A stretch of DNA of 64,000 bases from JANQRX01 sp963663975 (GTDB taxonomy: Bacteria; Pseudomonadota; Alphaproteobacteria; Rhizobiales; Kaistiaceae): NCBI GenBank assembly GCA_963663975.2, contig CAXXRA010000015.1:868001-932000 (forward strand). The letters run 5' to 3'. The notes beneath the pieces were generated by a model. The model was not told where the DNA came from and did no database searches. It worked only from the letters and a program-made list of their open reading frames with translations. A program made the position numbers and the translations under genes. Positions 54,688 through 63,147 of the stretch are shown piece after piece. Numbering within the stretch: position 1 is the first letter of the stretch; every line of letters begins with the position of its first letter.

Positions 54688-55529
54688 GTGCTGTTGACAG
54701 TTAACGGTTTATTAATGGCGGTTGTGATTCAAGCAAGACCTGGGTGTGGAGGAGGAACCGGTCATGCTTCGCAGGGAATTGACGGACGTTCAATGGGAAC
54801 GGATATCGGATTTGGTACCCGGCAAGGCGTCGGATTGCGGATCCACGGGACGGGACAATCGTCTGTTCGTGGATGCGGTATTGTGGATTGCACGCACGAG
54901 TTCGCCATGGCGCGACCTGCCGGACGCGTTCGGCAATTGGAACAGCGTGTACGTGCGCTTTTCCCGGTGGGCCAAACAAGGGGCATGGGAGAGTCTTTTC
55001 AAGGCCTTGGTGGACGATCCGGACTTCGAATACCTGATCATCGATTCAACCATTGTGCGGGCACATCAACATGCGTCGGGCGCAAAAGGGGGACTCAAAA
55101 TCAGGCCATCGGACGTTCGCGCGGCGGCTTGACGAGCAAGGTTCACATCGCTGTCGATGGGCTCGGCAATCCATTACGGTTCATCCTTACCGGCGGTCAG
55201 GTAGGCGATGTCACCCAGGCTGAAGAGTTGATCGCCGACGTGGCCGGCGCAAACCTCATCGCCGACACGGCCTATGATGCCGATCATCTCCGCGCCCGTC
55301 TCAACGATGCCGGAATAGTGGCGGTGATCCCATCCAACCCGTCACGGGCGCAAGCCATCCCCTACGATGCCGAACTCTACAAAGAAAGACATCTCGTCGA
55401 ATGTTACATAAACAAAATCAAACACTTCCGGCGCATCGCCACGCGCTATGAAAAAACCGCAACGGCCTACATGGCCATGCTGTTTCTTGTCGGTGCCATC
55501 ATCTGGCTCCGATAACTGTCAACAGGACC
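54687..55529 (+). mobile_element. IS5-family element (IS427-like group)
   Basis: About 843 bp with terminal inverted repeats: the left end GGTGCTGTTGACAGTTAACG matches the reverse complement of the right end (GGTCCTGTTGACAGTTATCG) with two mismatches. TA (possibly CTA) is duplicated at both sides (54685-54686 and 55530-55531). It encodes one transposase in two overlapping frames. Ends and reading frames look intact, so it may be active. Confidence 0.88.
54764..55515 (+). CDS. IS5-family transposase, two frames joined by -1 frameshift
   Basis: DDE transposase. ORF A (54764-55132) starts MLRRELTDVQWERISDLVPG and carries IIDSTIVRAHQH (first Asp). ORF B continues in the -1 frame as RSRGGLTSKVHIAVDG, IADTAYDADHL (second Asp) and YKERHLVECYINKIKHFRR (Glu). 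The switch is at A4G5 (55084-55092), the slippery type used by this IS group, so it is likely programmed. GGAGGAGGAACC precedes ATG 54764. Confidence 0.87.
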
Positions 55530-55663
55530 TAACGCACCCTGCACTTTTAGAAGGCGCTCAATCTGGGGCACATTTCGTTCCACCTACGTTCCGGGAGAAC
55601 GAAACGAGGCCAATCGCTGGCGCCGAATTCTGATTTGATTTCGGCCGTCACGTTGAGCGCTAC

Positions 55664-55849
55664 TCAGACCGGGTGTTTGGATCCATCAACTGTAGTTTCT
55701 TCGGGCTGATCCGGAGGCCCGGAGTCGCTCACTTCATCTTTTTTGCTGGCTGATTTTTCTGCTTTTGCCTGCAAACGAGCGGCCTTCTTTGCTGCCTTGG
55801 CTCTGGCGCGCTGAGACCTCTCAAAACCATAGTTGGGTTTTCGTGGCAT
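55664..55849 (-). CDS. Small basic conserved hypothetical protein
   Basis: Protein of 61 residues: MPRKPNYGFERSQRARAKAA, then a Lys/Ala-rich helix (KKAARLQAKAEKS) and an acidic tail. This start is familiar from short uncharacterised proteobacterial proteins. GGAGCCTAA precedes ATG 55849. Clustered with the 59-residue protein and a cold-shock gene on the same strand. Confidence 0.7.
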   Translation of the reverse strand: MPRKPNYGFERSQRARAKAAKKAARLQAKAEKSASKKDEVSDSGPPDQPEETTVDGSKHPV

Positions 55850-55880
55850 TTAGGCTCCAAAGGTTCTGTGCTGCGCAAAG

Positions 55881-56060
55881 CTATTGGGCTGACTTCTCGG
55901 CGCGGTCTTCAGCCTCCTTGGCGAGTCGTAAGGCTCTGAGCCGCGCCGTGTTCTCGCTGATCGCGCGCTCAGCCTCTTCTTGCTCGCTGAGGACTTTGAG
56001 TTGCCGTTTCTCAAGTGCGGCGAAGCGGTTTTCCGCACGGGCTCGCGATGCACTAATCAT
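55881..56060 (-). CDS. Small coiled-coil hypothetical protein
   Basis: Protein of 59 residues with a continuous amphipathic helix: RAENRFAALEKRQLKVLSEQ, then EEAERAISENTARLRALRLA. GAGATTCC lies before ATG 56060. The frame was chosen over an overlapping one because of its heptad pattern and ribosome-binding site. It lies 31 bases from the 61-residue gene, probably one transcript with the cold-shock gene upstream. Confidence 0.65.
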   Translation of the reverse strand: MISASRARAENRFAALEKRQLKVLSEQEEAERAISENTARLRALRLAKEAEDRAEKSAQ

Positions 56061-56117
56061 ATTTGGAATCTCATGAAAGTGGACGACAGCGCCGCAGAAT
56101 GCAGCGCTGCCTTTGAC

Positions 56118-56327
56118 CTAGCTGACGATCTGAATATTCGTCGCAGACGTTTTACCATCCCGACCCTCTTCCAGCTCGTAGGTGACCTTTTGTCCCTCGG
56201 CTAGGCCGGTGATACCGGCGCGCTCCAGCGCCGTGATGTGGACGAAAGCATCTTTGCTACCATCCTCGGGCTCAATGAAACCGAAGCCTTTGTTAGTGTT
56301 GAAGAACTTGACTGTACCTTTGATCAT
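56118..56327 (-). CDS. Cold-shock protein (CspA family), second copy
   Basis: Protein of 69 residues with RNP1 KGFGFIEP and RNP2 DAFVHITAL. It shares the LERAGI-GL-EGQKV segment with the protein at 17207-17416 but differs in the C-terminal third. GAAAGGTATCAGCG precedes ATG 56327. Followed by two small basic/coiled proteins, perhaps a cold or stress operon. Confidence 0.92.
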   Translation of the reverse strand: MIKGTVKFFNTNKGFGFIEPEDGSKDAFVHITALERAGITGLAEGQKVTYELEEGRDGKTSATNIQIVS

Positions 56328-56814
56328 CGCTGATACCTTTCGATGCTTTTACGCCCGCTGCTGTGAGCGAACTGGCATTTCCCTCATCCGCGCACGTGCG
56401 AAGAAGGCCAACGTTCGCAAAATCAAAGGGAAGCCAAACGTACGGGCAAGCCGCGTGATCAGTTAGCCAATGACGGCTTGAAAACGTATGCGCGTGTATG
56501 TGGTGGCCAATTGCATCTGAATCAAGGTCGTCACCAACGATCTTAGCCGACGAAGCACCGCTCGAAGATCGCGGTTGCTGAACCATCCGCCATGTCATTC
56601 AGGTGAATTTCAGCGCGCTCAACGAACACATGGCCGCGGGGACGCCATCCATGCGAGCTGACGCGACAACATGGCCGGACAATCGACAACGCGGAGATAG
56701 TGACAATTGCGCAACAGTCTTTTCAGGAATGCCGACAAAGGGCACAAGACTGGCGACAATGGCCGAATCGGTGCGCATAATGGCGAATCTGGGCAATGTT
56801 CGGCTGGAGTGGGC
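56328..56814. other. Gene-free stretch upstream of cold-shock and barrel genes
   Basis: About 490 bases between divergent genes. No supported frame. The part next to the cold-shock gene is long enough for the extended 5' leader usual in such genes. The right part carries AT-richer promoter-like DNA. Confidence 0.45.
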
Positions 56815-57468
56815 GTGAAATCAGCTCTGTTCATCGGCACTGCGACCTGTGCGCTGCTGGCGGCCGGGCCGACGAGCGCATTCGGCGACGAGCCCTTTTT
56901 TGCCGTCTCGGGTGGGCTGAATTTTGTCGCACCCATCACGTTGACGCCAAGCAGCGCAACCTACGATCCGCGTGATCTCGAGTTCGACGCCGGCTTCGTC
57001 GGATCCGCATCCTTCGGTCACCGGCTCAACGGCGCGCTGCGGATCGAGGGCGAACTCTCTTACCGCGACAACACCATTGCCGGCGTCACCATCCAGACCG
57101 AAGGCCCACAAATTCTCAACGGCGGCAGCATCAGGGCCTTCGGCATCATGGCCAATGGCTGGATCGATATCCCCACCGGCACCAGGGTGACGCCGTATTT
57201 CGGCGGCGGCGCCGGCGGTGCTCATATCAACCTGGCGGTCGACACTAGCCTGGGCGGCGGTGCCGGCTGCACTCCCTGCACCCATATTGACTATGACGGA
57301 TCGGACTGGGTGTTCGCCTATCAGTTCGGGGCCGGTATCGGGATCGCGAATTCCAACGGCGCCGAGTTCACGTTCGACTACCGCTATTTTCATGCCGACG
57401 GCTTTACCGTTCCCGCCACCTTGGGGCCCGGAGGACCGGGCACCACCACCGACTATTCGGCCCACAGT
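56815..57468 (+). pseudogene. Outer-membrane beta-barrel protein, 5' part (interrupted by IS)
   Basis: Opacity/OmpA-like barrel of about 232 residues in the uninterrupted form. GTG 56815 follows GGAGTGGGC; signal peptide MKSALFIGTATCALLAAGP-type to FGDE. Alternating strands include GHRLNGALRIEGELSYRD, VTPYFGGGAGGAHINLAVD and AEFTFDYRYFHADG. Coding sense is lost at DYSAHS (57451-57468), where the IS110-type element begins. The last strand is at 58864-58905. As it stands the protein would carry about 50 wrong residues and lack its terminal beta-signal. Confidence 0.75.
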
Positions 57469-57487
57469 GCCATGTGTGGACGGCTCC

Positions 57488-57754
57488 GAGTTGGCAAGGG
57501 TTTTCTGAACGATATCGCACGGGCTGGTCGGAGCTGCCATGTGTTCGGCCTGTTGATGCGGCGTCTTCAAATGGCCGCTGGCCATAATGCTCTCCGCGAG
57601 ATCGGGTCCCGGTCATAAGCACGCGCTCTTTAGGCGCCGTGGCACTTGTGGGTTGTCCCGATCTCATGGGCCGACTGGCTTGGGTGCGTTATCTGTTCAC
57701 TGCCCTTTCCAACCTCGTTTGCAGGACATCGTCTCCTGCGCGTCTCGATTGCTC
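57488..57754 (-). ncRNA. Predicted bridge-RNA region of the IS110/IS1111-like element
   Basis: IS110-family recombinases use an element-encoded bridge RNA; in the IS1111 group it comes from the non-coding end downstream of the transposase. These 267 gene-free bases are in that place. Placement is by family knowledge and position only; I did not fold the RNA. Confidence 0.3.
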
Positions 57755-58786
57755 CTACGTAGCTACAGGCTGTGGGGCCCGATATTTCTCATTGCGCGCC
57801 ATCATCGCCCAGGCGATCCGGGCAATCTTGTTGGCCAAGGCGATGGCAGCGACCTTGATTGATCGCCGCTCCATGAGCCGGACCAGCCAGGGGTGGCGGG
57901 TGTAGCCTAACTGTTTGGCTCGCTTGATCACGGATAGTGCCCCAACGAATAGTAGTCGCCGCAGGTAGCGATTGCCCGCCTTCGAGATCGAGCCGAGACG
58001 CTCCTTGCCGCCGGTGGAGGATTGCTTTGGCACCAGCCCGATCCAGGCACTCAGATCACGCCCTGAACGGAAGACGTGGGGATCGGGGATGCTGGCAACA
58101 AGGGCCGTAGCGATGAGCGGGCCAACACCGGGAATGGCTTCAAGGCGCTTGCTGGTCTTGCTGCTCCGGTGGGAGACGAGAATGCGCCGATCCGCATCTC
58201 GGATCTGCCGCTTCACCAGCTCAAGCTGTGCCGCCAGGGCCATCAGGCAGTCGCGTGCTGCCGATGGAAGGCGGTCATCCTCCCCCTTGGCGATGAGAGC
58301 CAGCAATTGCTCAACACCATGGCGCCCGACACCGGCAACAATACCGAACTCGGCCAGGTGGGCGCGGATTGCGTTGATCAGTGTCGTGCGCTGGCGAACG
58401 AACAAGTGCCGGGTCCGGTGAAGCATCAAGACCGATTGCTGCTCGGGGGTCTTGATCGGCACGAAGCGCATGGTCGGGCGTTGGACCGCCTCGCAGATGG
58501 CTTCAGCATCAGCCGCATCGTTCTTGTTCCGCTTCACGTAGGGCTTCACATAGCGTGGCGGCATCATCCGCACCTCATGGCCCAGTTGCTCAAGCTCCCG
58601 CGCCCAGTGGTGTGACGTTGCACACGCCTCCATCCCTACCAGGCAGCGCGGCAACTTCTCAAAGAACGGCAGAACAGACCGGCGTCTCAATTGCCGGCGG
58701 ACCACAGGCTCACCTGTTGCATCGATGCCGTGGACCTGGAAAACACTCTTCGCCAGATCAATTCCGATGGTGGTAACGTCTTTCAT
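57755..58786 (-). CDS. IS110-family transposase (DEDD recombinase)
   Basis: Protein of 343 residues: N-terminal RuvC-like DEDD domain (TTIGIDLAKSVFQVHGID, MEACATSHHWAREL, KRNKNDAADAEAI) and C-terminal Tnp20 domain with AIPGVGPLIATAL and the serine region KQSSTGGKERLG followed by NRYLRRLL. It appears full length and intact. ATG 58786 lies behind AAGGAGCCATCC. Confidence 0.92.
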   Translation of the reverse strand: MKDVTTIGIDLAKSVFQVHGIDATGEPVVRRQLRRRSVLPFFEKLPRCLVGMEACATSHHWARELEQLGHEVRMMPPRYVKPYVKRNKNDAADAEAICEAVQRPTMRFVPIKTPEQQSVLMLHRTRHLFVRQRTTLINAIRAHLAEFGIVAGVGRHGVEQLLALIAKGEDDRLPSAARDCLMALAAQLELVKRQIRDADRRILVSHRSSKTSKRLEAIPGVGPLIATALVASIPDPHVFRSGRDLSAWIGLVPKQSSTGGKERLGSISKAGNRYLRRLLFVGALSVIKRAKQLGYTRHPWLVRLMERRSIKVAAIALANKIARIAWAMMARNEKYRAPQPVAT

Positions 58787-58863
58787 GGATGGCTCCTTCC
58801 TCGCGGTTCCTTAAACACCGCACTGTGGCACCTTCAGATGCCGGTGGAGGAGCCGTCCACAGC

Positions 58864-58905
58864 ATCATGTTCGGATTCAGGGTGCCGATCGGCGGGTCTC
58901 CCTGA
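58864..58905 (+). pseudogene. 3' end of the IS-interrupted outer-membrane barrel gene
   Basis: Directly after the right IS end the sequence reads IMFGFRVPIGGSP and a TGA at 58903-58905. Joined to DYSAHS at 57468 it gives a plausible final barrel strand (SIMFGFRVPI). This restores the gene exactly in frame when the element is removed. Confidence 0.65.
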
Positions 58906-58920
58906 CCGGAGCGTTCACGG

Positions 58921-60300
58921 CTACGCAACCGCTTCGTCGACCCGACTGACAAACTCCTCGAACTTGCCGCTCTCGCCACGGGCGATCTCGTCCGGATAGC
59001 TGAAGGTGATCTCGAAGGGCGCCGGCAGACGGGCCCGGACGATTTTGCGCACCGCATCCTCCTCGGCCGCCGTGAGGCGCCGGTCGGCGACCAGCCGACC
59101 CTCCAGTCGCTTGACCGAATGCTGAATGAACTGCACCTGGGTAACCGGGGCGATGTCGGCATAAAATTTGACGCCGAAGGACGGCCAGATGGTTGAGCCG
59201 TCCGGCAACCGCATCATGTTGCGATGGCGTCCGAGCACCTGCTTGATGACGGGCAGCCCACGGCCACAGCGGCAGGTCCGACCGACCGTCGCGTGGTCGC
59301 CGATCTCGTATCGGATCAGCGGCATGGCGTAGTTGTGGAGGGGCGTCACGACGACCCGTCCGGTTTGTCCGATCAGACAGGGTTGTCCTTCCTCATCGAC
59401 GATCTCCACCAACAGCGATTCGGACTGAACGTGATAGGCCTCGCTGATCGGGCATTGCAGCGCGATCGCTCCCACCTCATAGGCCGAGTAGACGTCGTAG
59501 ATCTCCGCGCCGAACGCCCGTCGCGCCATCCCCCGCAGGCCCTCCGGATGGGCCTCGCCGACGGTGAGGATGCGCTTCAGCGGTTTCGGGCGATTTCGGC
59601 CGGCCAGGATATGCCGGCTGAGCGCCATCAAATTGCTCGGGAACGTCATCAGCACCCGCGGCGCCCGATCGGCCAACCACGCGACTTGATCGTGGATGGG
59701 CGTGGCTACGGTCAGCCCGGCGACGGCACCGGTTTCTGATGGCAGCGTCATGTCATCCACCCACCGTTCAGCGGAGAAGCCGTCGGGATAATCGGCGACG
59801 CCACCGGGGTATCTTCTGATCGCTGCCAGTGGCAGGTCGAACCGGTTCAACGCCCACAGCTGGGAGCGGAAGGACAAGGCGGTGTGCCAGTTGCGCGAAA
59901 GCTCCGTGTGCAGCACCTCCACCGGACGACCGGTCGAGCCGGAGGAGCGGGTCCGTGAGGTCTCGCCATGTTGTGCCGGAACGTTCCGGGCAACCAGTTC
60001 ATCGCCGCGACGCTGTAGATCGGCCCTGGTCAGAATCGGCACGCCGGACCACACGGCGGGATCGAATTCGGAATCAGTGCCAAGGCCGGACAGAGCGCGC
60101 CTGTAGTAGGGCACCTCGTCGGTCGCATGCCGTAGAAGCGCCTCGAGCTGCCGCAATTGAAGGCCGGCGTGCCGCTCCGTGTCATACCACTGGCTCTGTT
60201 CGAGGAGTTCCTGGAATTTCCAGGCGGCGGCCGCTCCGGCGGTTGTCAGCGAGTGCCGGCGCGCCCAAGTGTAGCCTGGGGAGGATCTGCGCCTGACCAC
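58921..60300 (-). CDS. Phenylacetate-CoA ligase-like / CapK family adenylate-forming protein
   Basis: Protein of 459 residues. Adenylation motifs SSGSTGRPVEV (about 116), YSAYEVGAIALQCP (about 275) and RYEIGDHATVG, with a C-terminal subdomain. The CapK/PaaK-like group activates carboxylates; members near cell-surface genes are linked to polysaccharide biosynthesis. The start is uncertain: GTG 60300 is the only early start. Stop codon lies 15 bases from the barrel remnant. Confidence 0.82.
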   Translation of the reverse strand: MVRRRSSPGYTWARRHSLTTAGAAAAWKFQELLEQSQWYDTERHAGLQLRQLEALLRHATDEVPYYRRALSGLGTDSEFDPAVWSGVPILTRADLQRRGDELVARNVPAQHGETSRTRSSGSTGRPVEVLHTELSRNWHTALSFRSQLWALNRFDLPLAAIRRYPGGVADYPDGFSAERWVDDMTLPSETGAVAGLTVATPIHDQVAWLADRAPRVLMTFPSNLMALSRHILAGRNRPKPLKRILTVGEAHPEGLRGMARRAFGAEIYDVYSAYEVGAIALQCPISEAYHVQSESLLVEIVDEEGQPCLIGQTGRVVVTPLHNYAMPLIRYEIGDHATVGRTCRCGRGLPVIKQVLGRHRNMMRLPDGSTIWPSFGVKFYADIAPVTQVQFIQHSVKRLEGRLVADRRLTAAEEDAVRKIVRARLPAPFEITFSYPDEIARGESGKFEEFVSRVDEAVA

Positions 60301-60391
60301 GTTCGAGCCGCCTAGATTGCCGGACGAGCGGGCGGCGCTGGAGGCCGTCTGCGTCGGCCCTGTTCGATCGCCGATGAACGCCGAAGACGGC

Positions 60392-60886
60392 TCAGGTTTG
60401 GGCCGCAGGACCGCCGCACGTCAGATTGAACTGGTAGACGTTGCTCACCCCGTCACGACGTACTTTCACAGTACCGGTTGCGCCGACGAACACGCCGGTG
60501 CCGCCGGTGATCCTGGACGGAAGATCGCTGCCAGCGACCCGCTGCTTGGTGGTGAAGACCGCACCATTGGAAAACACGTTGACCGTCTCGGTGATCCGCT
60601 CGAGGTCATTGCCGTCGGCGTCGAATTTCTCGATCGTGCCGACGAAGAACCGCTGCCCGACCTGATCACCGCCGACGTCCAGCAACACCCGCGAGCCGAT
60701 CAGTCTGTCGCCCGGCGTCGTCGCCGACCCGTCGGCGTTGTAGTCGATCCGGTGAAACTCGCGAAACTCGCCGCTGCTGTAGACGTCAAACGGCTTGCAG
60801 GTCAGCTCTTCGGCGGCGATCGCGTTTGCCGATGACGCCACGATGGCCGCCGCCGCCAGCCATGCCAAGTGATCAAAATTTCTCAT
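60392..60886 (-). CDS. Secreted allene-oxide-cyclase-barrel-like protein
   Basis: Protein of 164 residues: signal peptide to about SANAIAAEE, then a beta-rich domain with SRITGGTGVFVGATGTVKV, the conserved core of allene oxide cyclase/dirigent-like barrels, and two cysteines (ELTCKPF, NLTCGGP) placed to form a disulfide. The ATG at 60886 follows GGACGGGC. Bacterial function unknown. Confidence 0.7.
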   Translation of the reverse strand: MRNFDHLAWLAAAAIVASSANAIAAEELTCKPFDVYSSGEFREFHRIDYNADGSATTPGDRLIGSRVLLDVGGDQVGQRFFVGTIEKFDADGNDLERITETVNVFSNGAVFTTKQRVAGSDLPSRITGGTGVFVGATGTVKVRRDGVSNVYQFNLTCGGPAAQT

Positions 60887-61074
60887 GAAAGCCCGTCCCC
60901 GTTGTCTGGGTGACAACCCGATCGCTCAATTCCGTTGCGATTCCAAGGTCAACCTGTATGGCCAAGCCGGCGCTTTTTGCGGTCCCTCGCCGGACGGTTG
61001 CCGTTCGTGGGACTATGGCTTGAAACCGTCAAGCGCGCAAATCTCAGCGGCGATGGGAGGCGTGAGGAGGGCGC

Positions 61075-61342
61075 GCTGACCCCGCTCATGGTGCCGATCC
61101 AGGAGGAGCGGCCGAGCTTCTTCTGGAACCTTCTGAAACACGGTGCCGACATCAACGCGGTCAACGCTTACGGCGAGGGCGCATTGAACGACGCCATCTA
61201 CTATCGCCGGTCCGATTACGTTGCTGCTCTACTGCACCCAGGCGTGGATATCGGTCCCATGCGCCTGCTCTTCACAACGGGCGAGAAATACGACCCGAAC
61301 TTCGGTGCTGCCAGGCCGCATACGATGGACTGCGCGAGATGA
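61075..61342 (+). pseudogene. Diverged partial copy of the ankyrin-repeat gene
   Basis: Same 268 bases as 54420-54687 at roughly 85% identity: LTPLMVPIQEERPSFFWNLL, GADINAVNAYGEGALNDAIY and LLFTTGEKY...ARPHTMDCAR with its own TGA. The signal peptide and first repeats are missing. A 26-residue frame (61339-61419, MTAHFFTPGEHHDF...) overlapping the stop resembles the same terminal motif again. Confidence 0.7.
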
Positions 61343-61527
61343 CGGCGCACTTCTTCACACCCGGCGAACACCACGACTTCAATCCGCGTGTCGCCGCCGA
61401 ACTTGTAACCAGGAAGTAACCGCGGGCATTTTTGGCACCTCAAATCGGCATCAAAATCAGCCCGATTTCGAGGCCCAAACAGCCACAGAAACCGCACGGT
61501 TCCGCCATTTTCGAGAATTTCGGAGTT

Positions 61528-61573
61528 TGGAGCGGGCGATGGGATTCGAACCCACGACCCCAACCTTGGCAAG
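61528..61573 (-). other. 3' half of tRNA-Gly(GCC): probable attachment-site scar
   Basis: On the minus strand the sequence from the anticodon loop TTGCCAA through GGTTGGGGTCGTGGG, the T-arm TTCGAATCCCA and the acceptor TCGCCCGCTCCA is a normal tRNA-Gly(GCC) 3' half. The 5' half is absent; the bases upstream (61574 on) do not pair. This is the usual segment duplicated when tyrosine-recombinase elements integrate into a tRNA. The island should lie to the right, from here past the window end. Confidence 0.72.
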
Positions 61574-62041
61574 CCGGAAATTGCGGCGTTCGCCTGGTGC
61601 GCGTCAGTGCACTCTAGTCAGCTCCAGTGCGCCGGAAGGCGCGGGACGACGGGGGCTCGATGGGATGAGAAATCTGAAATCCAGCGAACTGCAGTGAAAT
61701 ACGCGGGACTCGGGTGAAGGCAGGAAACTGTAACCGCGGTGCAACCGACGAGCGTACTTAATCACTCGGCAGCAGAAGCGCGGTTGATGGAGGCCTTCCG
61801 TCCCGATGATGTCCGCGCCGGCGTCCGCGCTGCGCTCGAGCGTGGCACCATTGACGCCGACCGCCGCGGCTCGACATGACCGTCTATCCCTACCTGCCGA
61901 GGGCCCATGTCGCCGCAACCTCACCGGCCCAAGAAAAAATGGAGTCGACTTCGGTTCGAGATCGGCTAATCTCTGCCGAGAATTGTTGGTGGTGAGTGGT
62001 CGGGAAATGACCTTTGCGGCGCTGGCCAGGGCGAGTCCGTC
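61574..62041. other. Gene-free stretch next to the attachment scar
   Basis: About 470 bases between the tRNA half and the TAXI gene. No integrase, no convincing frame and no complete RNA gene seen. Probably junction DNA of the putative island. Confidence 0.4.
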
Positions 62042-63071
62042 ATGAAAATGAGCGGGGCGAAGACGCAAATATTTTTGCTGGCCATGGTGTCGTGTTTTTT
62101 TGGCCTTGCCATGCACGTTGCCTGGGCGGAACAGAAAACTGTAGTCATTGGAAGCGGTGGGCCAATTGCCTGGGCGGAACAGAAAACTGTAGTCATTGGA
62201 AGCGGTGGGCCAACCGGAGTCTATAATCCGGTCGCCGTTGCAATTTGCCGCTTGTTCAACGTCAAGCACGCCTCCCGCGGCTACGGCTGTTTGGTCGAGT
62301 CCACGGCCGGATCGATCCAGAACCTGAAGATGCTCCGCGACGGCTCGGCGAATTTCGCAATAGTTCAGTCAGACTGGCAGTCACATTCTTTCAACGGCAC
62401 CGACGTGTTTGAGGACACCGGCCCGCATGAGGAACTTCGATCAGTTTTTTCGCTCTACTCCGAATCGTTCACGGTAGTCGCAAGGGCCGGTTCTGGGATA
62501 ACGCGTATTGAGGATCTTCAAGAGCGTCGGGTAAACATTGGCAATCCCGGGTCCGGGCAGCGTGCCACCATGGAACTTGTCATGAAGGCGTACGGATCGA
62601 CCCGCTTCACCTTTTCGTCAACCCGCGAATTCAGCTCCGAGTTTCAAGCCCAGGCTCTTTGCGATCAAGAAGTCGACGCCATCGTTTTTGTCGCAGGTCA
62701 CCCATCCGGCACCATCAAATCCGCGGCTCAGGCCTGCAACACAAACTTTGTCGTCGTCGATGGCCCGACGATTGAAAAACTGGTTGAGGAAAACAACTAC
62801 TACCGCCAAACAACTATTCCTGCCAGCGTGTACCGAGGTCAGTCAAGCGACATTCCGAACCTTTGGCGTGAACGCGACGATGGTCACGACTTCTGACACT
62901 TCGGCAGAGTTGGTCGAGGCGATGCTGATCACTGTGTTCGAAGATCTTTCAAAGCTGAAAAGAATTCACCCAGCCCTCGCCAATCTGGAGGCCGAAGATA
63001 TGAGGCGCGATATCATGCCAGCGCCTCTCCACGACGCTGCCACAGAATATTATCGGCTGACGGTCAATTGA
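62042..63071 (+). CDS. TAXI-family TRAP solute-binding protein, frameshifted
   Basis: About 342 residues when repaired. Signal peptide (IFLLAMVSCFFGLAMHVAWA), then the TAXI start VVIGSGGPTGVYNPVAVAIC, VESTAGSIQNLKMLRDG and NIGNPGSGQRATMELVM. At AA 62858-62859 one base too many moves the frame; removing it gives DIPTFGVNATMVTTSDT and a natural end at 63071. A 16-residue tandem duplication sits at the signal cleavage site. TAXI receptors feed fused-subunit TRAP permeases; none is visible. Confidence 0.8.
62118..62213 (+). repeat. 48-bp perfect tandem duplication in the TAXI gene
   Basis: Positions 62118-62165 and 62166-62213 are identical, each encoding AWAEQKTVVIGSGGP plus one residue. The copy keeps frame and doubles the signal-cleavage site and first beta strand. 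Perfect identity suggests a recent slippage event. Confidence 0.9.
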
Positions 63072-63147
63072 CGATGCTCAAGGCCCTCTGGTGTTTGCAG
63101 TGGGCGGATAATGCAGCGGCGGCCAGCGCTTGTGAGTGCCGCGTGCC

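Larger units (their letters stand above)
57476..58861 (-). mobile_element. IS110-family element, IS1111-like group, inside the barrel gene
   Basis: Subterminal inverted repeats GTGGACGGCTCC at 57476-57487 and its complement GGAGCCGTCCAC at 58849-58860 bound a transposase gene. The long non-coding end (about 265 bases) is downstream of the transposase, as in the IS1111 group. Exact tips lie a few bases outside the repeats (about 57469-58863). No target duplication is seen, as usual for the family. It splits the outer-membrane barrel gene. Confidence 0.8.

Noticed and set aside
57489..57618. C-terminal extension of the barrel protein, including a possible LRVGKGF ending after removing one T
   Set aside because: The sequence lies inside the IS110-type element, and the true final strand is found on the other side of it.
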